From the NCBI GenBank assembly GCA_023548195.1, contig JAJHZJ010000121.1, positions 5,822,058-5,886,057 on the forward strand: DNA of 64,000 nucleotides. The letters are read 5' to 3'. Within the stretch, counting starts at the first letter, position 1. Each line of letters opens with the position of its first letter. Positions 11,198-21,929 of this stretch are shown here, one piece after another. A program made the position numbers and the translations under genes. The notes under the pieces were generated by a model. It searched no databases and was not told where the DNA came from. It worked only from the letters and a program-made list of their open reading frames with translations. This DNA is from Bettongia penicillata ogilbyi. Taxonomy: Eukaryota; Chordata; Mammalia; Diprotodontia; Potoroidae.

Positions 11198-12315
11198 CAG
11201 GTAAGCTCGGGGATAAAATCCTCATTTCTAGAATGTATAGAGAACTGACTCAAATATATAACCATACAAGTCATTCCCCAATTGATAAGTGGTCAAAGGA
11301 CATGAACAGGCAATTTTCAGGGGAAGAAATTAAAGATATCTATAATCATATGAAAAAGTGCTCTAAATCACTACTGATTAGAGAGATGCAAATCAAAACA
11401 ACTCTGAAGTACCACATCACACCTATAAGATTGGCAAACATGACAGAACAAGAAAATGATAAATGCTGGAGAGGATGTGGGAGAGTTGGAACACTAATTC
11501 ATTGTTGGTAGAGCTGTGAGATCATCCAACCATTCTGGAGAACGGTTTAGAACTATGCCCAAAGGGCTACAAAAATGTGCATACCCTTTGACCCAGCAAT
11601 ATCACTACTAGGACTGTATCCCCAAGAGATTATAAAAATGGGAAAGAGTCCCACATGTACAAAAATATTTATAGCAGCACTCTTTGTGGTAGCCAAGAAC
11701 TGGAAGTCAAGGGGATGCCCATCAATTGGGGAATAGCTGAATAAATTATGGTATATGAATGTAATGGAGTACTCTTCCGCCATAAGAAATGATGAACAAG
11801 AAGACTTTGGGGAAGCCTGGAAGGACTTATATGATCTGATGCTGAGCAAAAGGAGCAGAACCAGGAGAACTTTGTGCACAGCAACAACCACAGTGTGCGA
11901 GAGTTTTTTCTGGTAGACTTGGAACTTTGTAATAACAGAAGGAAGAACTTATTGAGAAAAAAAAATCCCAATGTCGGTTTTCTAAGGCAAAATGCCTTCC
12001 ACACTCAGAGAAAGAAATATGGAAGTCATTCACAGAATGTAGCAGATCATGTTTGTGTGTGTGTGAGTTTTAGTGTATTATGTTTTGATTTGTTATATGA
12101 TTTCTTCCATTTATTTTAGTGCGACTACATAGCATGACTATAATGAAAATGTGCTCAATAGGAAAGTATATGTAGAACCTATACAGAATTGTATACTGTC
12201 ATGGGGAGGGAGGGGGGTAGTGGGAGGAAGGTGTGGGGGGGATAAAATCTTAATTTTAAGGAAGTGATTGTAGACCATTAAAATAAAATAAAATAACAAA
12301 AAAAAGAAAAAAAAA
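11198..12315 (+). mobile_element. 5'-truncated L1 nested in the host L1
   Basis: About 1.1 kb from the 3' end of an L1. It opens near the ORF2 C terminus: IDKWSKDMNRQFSGEE, MKKCSKSLLIREMQIKTT and the cysteine-containing CWRGCGRVGTLIHCW segment are readable at 11280-11510. The continuation to about 12060 contains QEIIKMGK, FVVAKNWKSRGCPSIGE and LNKLWYMNVMEY, broken by a few stops. The 3' untranslated part ends in an A-rich tail (12280-12315). The flanking TSD and truncation fit ordinary L1 retrotransposition. It must be younger than the L1 it interrupts, and its frame is better preserved. Confidence 0.93.
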
Positions 12316-12330
12316 AAGAATTGCTCTTTA
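12316..12330. repeat. TSD of the nested L1, right copy
   Basis: AAGAATTGCTCTTTA directly follows the A-rich tail. The host L1 ORF1 resumes from here toward 12474. Confidence 0.85.
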
Positions 12331-12474
12331 GACTCGAGACCAGTTCATATTCCCTTTTGGGGTTTCAGATGTGAGTACAGTGTCAATGCTATCTTCTGAA
12401 CTTGCGTTTTGTTGTCCCCTGTGCCCATAATAAGATTCCATGATCTTTGATTTTCTAATTTGTTTCTTCCTCAT

Positions 12475-13490
12475 GGTGATTGCCTTTTTCCTGTATTTTA
12501 AAGTGGATCTCTGTTTCTGTAGCACAGGGGGCTCTGTACCATGTTTCTTATGCTGGGAGCTAAAGTCCTGGTTACTGCCTCTGGTTCTTTCAACTAGAAG
12601 CTATATCCTCCTGTGGTTTATCTGTTGCTGGGCTGACTAGTGCATGCCAAGGTCGAGGCCAGGTGAAGTCTAAGTTTTTTCTGGGGTTACACTTACTGTC
12701 ATGGTGTAAGGTGTGCGGAAGGGTGGTCTGGCTGCTAAGGTCTCCTCTTTCCCTATGGCTGCACTAACTCCATCTGTGTTGGTGTCTGCCCAATTCCCCT
12801 GGCTGTGCTAAGGCAGGCTTGGGGCCCTAGTGTTGATTCTTACCATTGCCACCCTCCTTGGGCTCAGGATCTCCTGCTTGTCCCCTTAGGTGGGGTTTGC
12901 TGGGATGCTTCTGTTGCTGTACTGGTCTCCTTTAGTCACAGCAAGAGGGACTCTGTCTGGTGGTCTCCCTCTCCTCCCAAGCTAAAAAAGCTATTTACCT
13001 CTTCTGGCTCCACTATTCCAGGATTTTCCTGGGGCAATATTGTCTGGGTTTTTCCAAGTTAATCAGGAAGGCTGAGAGCACTCACAGTTTACGCCATCGT
13101 CTTGGCTCCCAAAAGTTCAAGTAGGTGACTTTCAAACTGGTAGCCCCAGGTGTAGCTGCCCTGCACTTCCTTCTCACTCAGTTCTGTTGGACTCTTGTCC
13201 TGTGCTGAGCAGTTTGGGAATCTGAACTGCCATTGGTGATTCAGCCCACCTGGGCCTCTCCTGCTCTGCTGTGTCCTCATCTGACCTTGTGCTTCCTGTG
13301 CGCTCTGTGCTCCCCAGACTCTTGCAACAGATCCTTCCTGTTGATCTATAGGGCTGTCCTGGGCTGGATATCTGCCACACTCTGCCTCTCAGTAGATTCT
13401 ACCACTCTAAAATGCGTTCAGATTCACTTCTTAGAGGTATCTGAAGGAATCTGTGGATGAGTAGAGGTGATTCCCTCCTTTCACTCCCAT
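12475..13490 (-). promoter_or_regulatory. L1 5' untranslated region, two-part
   Basis: This stretch is visibly richer in G+C than its surroundings. On the minus strand a GGGAGCCAAGACGATGGCG start, typical of L1 5' ends, appears at about 13110. A further 380 bases extend upstream to the TSD at 13491 and include CACCTGGGCCTCTCCTGCTC and GGGCTGTCCTGGGCTGG. The order suggests two tandem promoter modules, as in the monomeric 5' ends of some mammalian L1s. L1 promoters are internal, so any transcription would run leftward into ORF1. The tandem reading is inference. Confidence 0.6.
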
Positions 13491-13503
13491 TGAAAAGATT
13501 TTT
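13491..13503. repeat. TSD of the host L1, 5' side
   Basis: TGAAAAGATTTTT, identical to 6123-6135, fixes the upstream boundary of the host L1. Confidence 0.75.
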
Positions 13504-13600
13504 AAACACATGATACCCTCCCTAACAAATGTCTGTCAGAAAAATAAGTGTCTCAGTTTATAAATGATGAGGCTTTTTTTTTTATAAGGATAAACATCTG

Positions 13601-13858
13601 AGTGGGCAGTTGATTAGCACAGTGGATAGAATATCAGACCTGGATTCAGAAAGACTCATCTTTCTCAGTTTAAATCTGGCCTCAGACGCTTACCAGCTGT
13701 GACCCTGGGCAAGTCACTTCACCCTATTCATCTCAGTTTCCTTATCTCTCCAATGAGCCAGAGAAGGAAATGGCAAACCACTCTAGTGTATTTGTGCCAA
13801 GAAAATCCCAAATGTGGTCACAGAGAGCCAAAATGGACTGAAATAACTGAACAACAAA
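13601..13858 (+). mobile_element. Mar1-type CORE-SINE, near full length
   Basis: GGGCAGTTGATTAGCACAG head, CTGTGACCCTGGGCAAGTCA core, AGAGAAGGAAATGGCAAACC linker and a GTCACAGAGAGCCAAAATGG...CTGAACAACAAAT end. AAACATCT before and AAATATCT after may be a mutated 8-base TSD. Confidence 0.85.
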
Positions 13859-14189
13859 TATCTTAATAAAAAGACAGTTGTAGATATGTCCTTAATACAT
13901 TTAAAAGTAATTGTAATATATAAACATGATTTCTTGGAATGTTTCTGAGATGTTCTTACAATCAATACTGGCTTCCATTACACAAACTGGTCATGAAATT
14001 AGCCATTGGCATTCACCTTGGCAAGATGAAGTTTCTATTATGGTGGTCTGACATATAACCTATATAACATAAAAATATCTAATAACGTGAAACATAAATA
14101 ATAAATGCGATGCATAACTTTGTACTAAATACTGCAAAATGATGATAGGTAGGAGCACATTTTGTACAGACTTTAATTAGTTTTCATTT

Positions 14190-14705
14190 ATTTATTAAAG
14201 GAACATATATTAATTACCCATTGCATGCTAACTCTTGTTTTTATTCAACAAAGTTCTACAGCACAATCCATGCCCTCAGAGAGTTTCCAGTTTATTTCAT
14301 GGAAAGCATCATGTAGACAGTAAATAAAAAATATGTATGAAGTAAATACAATGTAATATTAGGGGAATATTAATAATAGTAAGAAGAATAAGGCAACGTA
14401 ATGGAGGAGAGGGAGATAACCAAGTTAGACTTCATGTGGAAGGCACTCCTTGAACTGAACCTTGAAGGAAGCCAGAGTTTCTACAAGGTGGAGGTGAGGA
14501 GGGACTAAATTCTAAGCTTGGGCTGTATAAACATCAAGTAGTGGGAGGTGGAATGCTTTGTACAAAAAAAGGCAGGGGGTCTGTTTTGACTAGAAGATAA
14601 CATATAGGGAAAAGAAATAAAGAACATTAAGCCTTGGAAGTTTGACTTCAGCCAGAGTGTGAAGAGCTTGAACTACCAGACAGAGGAGTTTATACCTTAT
14701 CTCTG
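14190..14705 (+). mobile_element. Old mammalian interspersed repeat, L2/L3-like
   Basis: AATCCATGCCCTCAGAGAGT, then GAACTGAACCTTGAAGGAAG, GTGTGAAGAGCTTGAACTA and GAGGAGTTTATACCTTATC follow the order of an old, widespread mammalian repeat (GGAGCTTACAGTC, TGAGCCTTGAAGGAAGCC, GAAGGGCTTTGAATG, GATTTTATATTTGATCC). I cannot fix its family name from memory. Related pieces occur at 32437, 53105 and 63150. Confidence 0.5.
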
Positions 14706-16800
14706 ACACACCAGGGAGACACTGAATTTATTGCTCATTGATGTACATGGTATCGAATGTAATACCAGACAAAAATTGGCAAAGCCTCAGGTTAAATCTC
14801 CACTAAAGACAAAAATTAGAACAGATGCCAAAATTGTAGTAAACACAATAAGTATTTATTGGCGATGGATCAATCAGAGGAGAGTGAATCATATTAGCCT
14901 ACAGGGTTTCAGCTCAAATTGGAGCCTTTGGTCCTATATACTTTAAACTGATGACAGCAATATTTTCTAGGAAGACAAGCTGTGATTCACATCTTTGATT
15001 TCATTTCTGTTTGTTTTATTTGTATTCTGGCAAAATTAGATCCAGTTCATGAGCTCCAGGAAAAAAAAATAGCTGCCACAAATGATTTTAAAGTTCGGTA
15101 AAAAGAGGCAGTCAAGAATTTGGACAGAGAAATAAAAAGGAAACAAAAGGAGTCAGACAACCCAAAATTTTCTGCATCCTTTCTTAAGACCATCTCAGAA
15201 ATGCAATCTTTTCTTCTATGACAGCAGGGAGATAAAAATGGAGCTTGTATTAGGAAAATTCATACCGAACAGGAGGAAACAATGGCATGATTGTGAAATT
15301 CTGAAGATAGCACGTGAAGACATTTCCCTCTACTTAGAGAAGCTCTGCCGTGAAATTTCTCCCCTTTTATTTGCTGTCACCCATTCTGAATGATTCCTTC
15401 TTTTTTTTTCAATAGATGGTTGTTTAGCAACTCCATGTGTTGCCATGCAAGAAAGCTGACACTCAAAGGAAATTTTCTCCAATCATGGAGGAAAATGTGG
15501 AAGATTCCACATTTCTCTTGGAGGTGGGGTAATGACAGTCACTAAATAAACTCTAAGCATAGATATCAATCTGTCATGGTGAATTTAATTTAATATAAAT
15601 GTTTTTCACCTGTAAAAAGACTAAGTTATATGTTAAGAAGCAAAATATCACTCCAAGTGCTAAAGAAATTGATTTTTGCATTTTTACTCATTGATTCTAA
15701 AAATACACTATTAATGACATAATTTTTAATGAGTGCAACTTGATAGTGTTGATTTATAAACAGCTGGTCAGAGTTACATTCCCTGGCATGGCACCATATT
15801 TAATAAGCTCAAAGGGAAAGAGGGAGTTAAATCAAGGTTTAGGGTAATACGGTCCAGAAAAATAGCACTTTCCACCATCCCAGGACCTCAAACGATTGAC
15901 AGGTCACATTGGAGTATGTTCATTTGCCTATGACAAACTGGATGGAAGGCAGTGTAATAACATTAGAATTTTAAAAGTAGTCTTCCCTGTATTCCTGGCA
16001 GCAAACAATTTCAGAGCACTGTATGAGAACTGGATATTAATTTATATCTCTGTTTGAAGATGGCAAAAGAAATGAATTTCTGCTAAAGTACCTGAAGTAT
16101 AGAGATAGACGGGCTGGTATCTCTACATCTTGGGATGGGCTGCTTCTGGTAGGGGACGAGATATGCAAATGCTTTTATATCTATCTATGGGGGACCAAAC
16201 ACTCAATCATGGTATGTGTAAAATTACAGGCAACTCCAATTTTGAAAGTTCCTTTCCCTAAACTATATCCGATGCTTATGTCTATACATAACTTTACAAA
16301 ATTTAATCTTTAATACTTCTTCTGGATGTTCCTTGGACACTAAAATCCATTTTGAGAGGAGAAGGAAGATAATATTTCTGTTGGATCTTACTCATTCCAG
16401 ATTCTTGTTTCTCACTGTGATTTGTATGTTGTCTAAGTCTGCACAGAATGTTTGAGCCCCAAGGACAGAACAGTCACATCAGTGCCTTCAAGTGACAATG
16501 ACAGGATGTTCCCTAAGCATGCTTTCTCCTCATTCCTGGCTCAAAAGCTGTCTTGATTAGGAAAGGAATGCCTGCAAGAAGCCCCAGTGGAGGGAAAAGC
16601 ATGGCCAGAGAGATGTCAGAACAAAAATCTGTTTTCATACTGTTTATAGTTAATAAGAAAAGAATTCAGACAAGTAAACACAACCTTGAGTTGTGTTGGA
16701 TAATGTACTCTGCTCATAGAAACAATAACATTCAACTGTTTGAGAATAAAAAGACTTGTCCTTTATTAGTACCCTCCAATAATATTCATTCTGTAATATA
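14706..16800. other. Repeat-poor unassigned stretch
   Basis: About 2.1 kb without a recognised repeat or exon. Short open frames (14731-14946, 16553-16867) have no recognisable domain; the second runs into a SINE. Two X-box-like sequences lie at 15419-15451 (see findings). Confidence 0.45.
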
Positions 16801-16801
16801 C

Positions 16802-17262
16802 AGTGGAAATAGCTTTAGATTGGGAGTCAAAAGACTTTTTGGGGCAGTTAACTGGTGCAGTGGGTAGAGCACTGGGCTTGGAATCAGGAAGACTCATCTC
16901 CATGAATGCAAATCTGGCCTCAGATACCAGTTATAGGACGCTGTGAAAGTCACTTGACTCTGTTTGCCCCAGTTACACATCTGTAAAATGACTTGGAGAA
17001 AGAAACGACCCACCACTTCAGTATCTTTCCTCAGAAAACCCTAAATAGAGTCAATAAGTGTTGGACGTGATTGAAATAACTGAACAACAAGAAGAAACAT
17101 CTGGTTGCATCTGGATCCATCACTTATAGCCTATACAATCATGGCTATTATCATATTCTCTGAGCCTCAGTTACTTCATCTGCAAAATAGGTCTAGTAAA
17201 ATTGTATTACATACTTTGTGGGGTCACTAGGCTTTAAATACCTAGTATACTAATGTATTGTG
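16802..17262 (+). mobile_element. MIR/THER1 SINE split by a Mar1 insertion
   Basis: A head (GTGGAAATAGCTTTAGATTG, GGAGTCAAAAGAC) at 16802-16838 continues at about 17100 with CTGGTTGCATCTGGATCC, CTGAGCCTCAGTTACTTCAT, CTGCAAAATAGG and GGGGTCACTAGGCTTTAAAT. The interval between them is the Mar1 copy listed next. Confidence 0.55.
16839..17091 (+). mobile_element. Mar1-type CORE-SINE, near full length
   Basis: GGGGCAGTTAACTGGTGCAG head, GAGCACTGGGCTTGGAATCA, degraded core (CTGTGAAAGTCACTTGACT), CTTGGAGAAAGAAACGACC linker and a GTGTTGGACGTGATTGAAA tail ending CTGAACAACAAG. Confidence 0.85.
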
Positions 17263-17405
17263 CAAAATAGTTATTAATTTATATTTCAGTTATTTTTTTC
17301 ATGCTATTGATGAGAGTAGTCCCTCTACTGATGCAGGTTACAACATATTCACAATTTCTCTCCTGGATCTTTCGTTCATTTCTTTCTAAGACTATACAAT
17401 TAGAA

Positions 17406-17590
17406 ATTTAAAGCTAGAAAGGATCTTTGGAGGCCACAGAGTCCAATCTCCTTTATTTCACAAATGAGAAAACTGAAGCTCTGAGCAAGTGACTTACCCA
17501 GGGTCAATTAGCCAGTGAATATCAGTCATAGGATTTAAATTCAGTTCATCAGACTTCAAGTCCAGCACTCTACTATCCACTTCAAAATAT
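17406..17590 (-). mobile_element. MIR/THER1-type SINE
   Basis: Antisense order: AAAGCTAGAAAGGATCTTTG, AGAGTCCAATCTCCTTTA, CACAAATGAGAAAACTGAAG, GTGACTTACCCAGGGTCAAT, then CAGCACTCTACTATCCAC. Confidence 0.8.
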
Positions 17591-17621
17591 GTTGTCAAAA
17601 AGAGCTAAGAGAGATACATTA

Positions 17622-17740
17622 TATTTCTGCCACCAACTAGTTTTGTGTTTTTGTGTGAGTTCCTTCAACTCTCCAGTTCTCATTTTCTATAAACTGTCAT
17701 GGGCAAGCCAAGATAATCTCTAAGATTCACCAGAGTGGCA
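17622..17740 (+). mobile_element. MIR/THER1-type SINE fragment
   Basis: CTGCCACCAACTAGTTTTGT, GTGTGAGTTCCTTCAACTCT and CATTTTCTATAAACTG follow the sense core, with TAATCTCTAAGATTC as tail. From 17741 to 18185 nothing more was assigned. Confidence 0.5.
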
Positions 17741-18189
17741 GAATACTGGGATTGGTTCTAATTTTACTGTAACACTGATTATCTATGATCGCATCTATTT
17801 GAGACCTCTCATCGCCTGTGCAGACCACAACATATGTTTTCATGTATTCATAGGTGTATTGGTAAATGTTTCACAACCAGCTTTCTGGAGGTGGTGGGTG
17901 GGGTATCTGGGATGGAATTTTAAATTGAATTTGCATTGTTAATATTTTCTCCATCATTTTGGTAATTCTATGCAATAAAACAGCAAAACAAGCCCTAAAA
18001 AAAAAAATATGTTGTCAAAACGGCCTTTAGTTGTGCATATTTTACTTAAAAAAAAAAGTTTAGCGACAGTTGGTTGCAAAAAATAAGATAAGCAACCAGT
18101 TAAAAAAACATAAATAACTGCCATTTAGTCCCACACATATTGAAATTAATAGTCACTGGTGGCTACATTGCCTTGCATTTCCTAAGGGA

Positions 18190-18425
18190 TAGGATAGAGT
18201 CACAGATAGAGGACTTCAGATTTCACTGGTAAAAGAAATTCACAGGTCAGGAAACTCTCTCTATAAATGTATGCTGTCGCTTTCTCTGTAATGTATAATC
18301 TTAGAAAGTTACCTAAAGCAATAACAGGATAAGTGACTTGATCAGGGTCATACAGCCAGTTCACTGGAGATGGGGCTTGAACCAAGGTCTACCTGACTCC
18401 CTAGTAGCTCATTATTTACAACTCC
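18190..18425 (-). mobile_element. MIR/THER1-type SINE, diverged
   Basis: GTCACAGATAGAGGACTTCA at the left and AAGTGACTTGATCAGGGTCA, TACAGCCAG, GGGGCTTGAACCAAGGTCTA at the right are the antisense landmarks. The middle is poorly matched and may be disrupted. Confidence 0.55.
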
Positions 18426-18429
18426 ACAG

Positions 18430-19195
18430 GATTGCCAAGCTGACCTTCATCTCTGAAAATGAAGAACATAGTTGGTTTCATTATCAGATATCTAAATCCC
18501 AATGGCTAGTGCTAGGAATAGGCAAAAGACAAATATAAATGTGAGGCTTGGTCCTTATACTTGGTTACATAGCTCTTGGCCCCAGCTATAATGGCACAGC
18601 TATAAAACTGAAAATTGTATATAACACCAAGAAATTTGGAAAAAATAACAATTTATGAAAAAATGATAGAGTGCACTGGAGTTCCAGGGAAGAGCTGCAG
18701 AGTCATGATGGGATGAGGAGTTTTTTTAAAAAAATATTTCTACTCATAAGGGTCTTCCCTTGAGAGAACAGATGCTGATAAGGAGCAGTCTCAGTGTAAA
18801 CAGCCCCACTGCTTTCAGATGAGGGAAGCCCAGACTGGAATGGGTGATAGGCATGGAATTATGCAAGAGCTTTCTCACTCTGATTGAAGCCTTGAAGAAC
18901 CTTGGGGTTCAAATTTACATAAATTGTAGATTAAGAGTCAACATGGCACCAAAGGGATACTGAGAGGTTATTCAAAGGATTATGGTGAGGACCAGTCCCA
19001 TGAGGGTATTTTATAAATGACCTAATGAAGAGTGAGGAATGAGAGGCAAGGTTGAAGGGAACTTCTCTCTAAGTGGTTGGCAATGGCAATGCCTTGCTTC
19101 TGAGTTTACTAGCTTTAGCATACATGTATACTGAGTGGTTGGACTGTTCCATTCAAACCAATTTTCACCAGCTGACAATTAAAAGAGAAAGAAGA
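18430..19195. other. Unassigned sequence
   Basis: No repeat family or exon recognised. Confidence 0.4.
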
Positions 19196-19197
19196 GT

Positions 19198-19456
19198 GTT
19201 GCTGTTCAGCATTTTTCAGTTGTGTCCAACTCTTTGTGACCCCATTTTGGGGTTTTCTTGGCAGAAGGAGTAGAAGGTTTGCCATTTTCTTTTCCAGTTC
19301 ATTTTACAGATGAAGAAACTCAGGCAAACGGGGTTAAGTGACTTGCCCAGGGTCACACAGCTAGTACATTTCTGAGGTCAGATTTGAACTCATGAAGATA
19401 AGTCTTCCTGACACTGGGTCTGTCACTCTATCCAGTGTACTAGATGGCTTCCCCTA
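19198..19456 (-). mobile_element. Mar1-type CORE-SINE, near full length
   Basis: The RTE/BovB-like tail comes first on the plus strand (CAGTTGTGTCCAACTCTTTG, TGACCCCATTTTGGGGTTTT), then CATTTTACAGATGAAGAAAC, GTGACTTGCCCAGGGTCACA and the head CTCTATCCAGTGTACTAGAT. This is the best-preserved Mar1 copy in the window. Confidence 0.92.
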
Positions 19457-19599
19457 AGATAAAATAAGCCCATCAAAAAATGATTTGAGGCAGTTGGGTA
19501 GGTTTAAAATGATTGGACAAAGAATTCTGATAGGGATTTAGAGGGAGTGACTGGATAAGTGTTATAAATTGATATTCTGAAGTTGATTTCAATAAAATT

Positions 19600-19760
19600 A
19601 GCTATTAATCAATTTTGCTTGATTGTACTGATATTATATTGTTATGAATAATATTTATATATAATGTAAAATATTTCTATGCAATATATTATATAAAACA
19701 TTTAATATTATATACATATAACATTATTTTGTTATACATAATTTTTAAAAGAATAATATG
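19600..19760. repeat. AT-rich low-complexity tract
   Basis: ATAATATTTATATATAATG and related A/T words dominate. Confidence 0.6.
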
Positions 19761-20562
19761 TTGGTTAACTAATTTATGTACTTCAAATATCATTTGTGAA
19801 AAAGTTGCCTGTGTTTGTAATTAATTTATGATAAAGCATATACTTGAGCCATAAGACATTTGGGAAAAAAGATATAATTTAGCACCATTTTTTCCTACTT
19901 AATATTGTACCACTACATAGTGTGGTATACTAGAGAAATTAGAAAGCGTAATTAAGAAGGCCTAGGAATTAGGAAGTGTTGGGTTTGTGGCCACCCCTGT
20001 GATGCTGTGACCGTATTGGCTGTGACCCTAAGTAAGTCATTTAACTGTTCTATTGGGGGTACACTTAAAATTAAATGATAGAATAAATAATAATTGCCAG
20101 TCTGCACTGAGACAGGGTTTCCTTACCAAAAATTTCTCAAACAAGCAAAAAAAAATGCAGATGAAAAACACTATTGTCACCAATTATGAAAACTATTTTT
20201 GCCAATTATTAAATAAGTCTACCTGAAATGACTCAGTGTAGAAAGACAGCAATAATACCAATGACAATCATACTTATAATATCATATTTATATTATAGTT
20301 TGTTTTTCACAGAGTCTCCTAATGAGGTAGAAAGATGGTATGCTGCTTAATTTTGATGATGTGCTTCCTGAATTCATTTAAAAAAAAATTGCTACAAATG
20401 ATGGCCTGCCGGGTAGGGGGGAGGAGAGGCATCTGTTAGAAAAGGGATGCGAATGAGGATTGAATCTCTGATCTCAATTATATAGAAAACTCTTGGATGT
20501 GACACTCCTTCGATCCATGTTGGTGCACACTTTCTGTGCCACTTAGAGAACTGCTTAGAACA
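19761..20562. other. Mostly unassigned sequence
   Basis: A weak SINE-like trace is visible at about 19920-20060 (TGTGACCCTAAGTAAGTCA, TTTAACTGTTC). The remainder was not recognised. Confidence 0.4.
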
Positions 20563-20690
20563 TTAAATAGTTAAGTGACTTGCCCAGGATCATACTAACA
20601 GTAAATATCAAAGGGAGGTTTTGAATCTAGGTCTTCATAGTTCCTAGGCTCACTTTTCATCTACACTGTCTCTCAATAGGAATTGAAGGT
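20563..20690 (-). mobile_element. MIR-type SINE fragment
   Basis: AGTTAAGTGACTTGCCCAGG, ATCATACTAACAGTAAAT, TTTTGAATCTAGGTCTTC and CATCTACACTGTCTCTC are antisense core landmarks. Confidence 0.75.
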
Positions 20691-20739
20691 GCTTTAAAAA
20701 AATGAAATATGTTTATTTTTATTTTAATGCCATTTGTTA

Positions 20740-20960
20740 TGTATTATTTACTAATATTAATGCTGGTTTATTATTTATTTTTAAATTTTAACTTATTTAA
20801 CTTAGTTTTAATTAATATTTAATTTTAATTTAATTAATTGTAATTAATATATATTTGTATATAATATATATTGTATATATGTATTATATATAATATATTA
20901 TATTTATATATAATATATTATATATAATTAATTATATATGTACAAAACATGTATATACAA
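20740..20960. repeat. AT-rich tract with self-complementary TA words
   Basis: TTAATTTAATTAATTG-like words pass into alternating TATATAATATATTA units around 20840-20940. Confidence 0.7.
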
Positions 20961-21694
20961 TAAAAACACATTAAAAGTGTTTTCATTTCTTAGGAAATGG
21001 CATTTGCAAACAGCATTGTATTATTTGAAAGGTTATTTAATTTTAAGAGGGTGAATACAAAGACATCTAGCCAAAAAAATAAAACAGCCTGAAAGCCAAC
21101 AGCTTCCATAGTATTACCCTAAATTAAAAATTAAAGACTAGAGAAGAAACTGAATTCAATACTAGAAAATATGCTTCATTCTCAGATATTAACTTACCTA
21201 GGGAAATAAGATATTTCACTCAACTCCATTGTGATTCCACATTACAGTTTGTTCCATTAGAGTTTTAGAACTTTTCTGATTTTGAATGAATTCGGTATAC
21301 AACAAAAAGGCATCAAGGTAAACATTAATTCATATTTGACTATGTTGTCTAGTCAAAATTTCCACACATTTTCTGTAAATGCACTGAGTGTTGTCAACAG
21401 TTCAGAGAATAATTAGCAGAAACAAAATCAAATGTTGATGTAAATCTAATAATGTCTAGTAGAATTTATCACTCACAGTAGGTGTGAGTAAATTTTTTTT
21501 AATTTTTTTTTACTTTTAAAAAGTCTTTAATAAACAGAAAATAATTATTTGGAATTGGAATATTGACTGTACGTTAGTGATTCCTTAAAAGGTTAGGGAA
21601 AGATTATTGGATTTCCAAACCAGGAATCACAATTCAATTCCATATCTCCTGTTTCCCTTTATTATTATTAATTTTTTTTTTAAGAAGAGACAAG
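20961..21694. other. Unassigned sequence
   Basis: No repeat family or exon recognised; T-rich runs at 21490-21515 and 21660-21680. Confidence 0.4.
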
Positions 21695-21905
21695 TAGTTT
21701 AGAAGACAGAGGTAGTCTGAATCAGGAAGCCCAGGTTTCCAATTATGCCTCTGACACATACTAGCTGTGTTACCAATGAGCAAGTCATGTAATATCTAGG
21801 TGTTTCAGGCAACCCTATAAGGTAATAGGGGCAGAGCACAGACTGAGCTACAGTAATAGGGGAGCTTTCCCATCTGGGAGTTCCCATATCCAGCTAAAAA
21901 ATAGC
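21695..21905 (+). mobile_element. Marsupial tRNA-type SINE with alternative tail
   Basis: The head and core resemble Mar1 (ATCAGGAAGCCCAGGTTTCC, ACTAGCTGTGTTACCAATGA, GCAAGTCATG), but the copy continues into TAGGTGTTTCAGGCAACC, GGGGAGCTTTCCCATC and TGGGAGTTCCCATATCCAGC instead of the BovB-like tail. A second copy is at 58590. Confidence 0.7.
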
Positions 21906-21929
21906 AGATCCATTCCTTTTCCCTATACT

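Larger units (their letters stand above)
10400..12474 (-). pseudogene. L1 ORF1 remnant, split by a nested L1
   Basis: ORF1 encodes the RNA-binding chaperone of the L1 particle. The likely start is at 12474 (MRKKQIRKSK-like N terminus). The reading runs to about 12331, is interrupted by another L1, and resumes at 11197 with a charged, coiled-coil-like stretch (KEQFLEEFKRDFKSQIKELK). The RNA-recognition and C-terminal part at about 10800-10440 shows KILSVARKKQLKYQGATVMI and AVSTLKDQR, which align with the usual ORF1 C-terminal pattern. Several stops are present. Removing the insertion leaves a gene of normal ORF1 size. Confidence 0.85.
6136..13490 (-). mobile_element. Near full-length degenerate L1 LINE
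   Basis: A complete L1 body read from right to left: 5' untranslated region (about 13490-12475), ORF1 remnant (12474-10400), a short pyrimidine-rich inter-ORF spacer, ORF2 remnant (about 9870-6480) with endonuclease and reverse transcriptase, then a 3' region ending in poly-T on the plus strand. A matching 13-bp direct repeat on both sides is the expected result of target-primed integration. Subtracting the nested insertion leaves about 6.2 kb, a normal full length for a mammalian L1. Both reading frames carry many stops and frameshifts, so it cannot make functional proteins. Plus-strand open frames inside it (for example 7236-7991) are antisense shadows. Confidence 0.93.

Noticed and set aside
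11553..12033. Overlapping minus-strand frames of 112, 111 and 68 codons
   Set aside because: Antisense to the nested plus-strand L1 ORF2 end.
20840..20945. Palindromic TATATAATATATTA tract as a possible cruciform or replication-associated site
   Set aside because: Low-complexity A/T sequence of this kind is common in AT-rich deserts; nothing ties it to a function.
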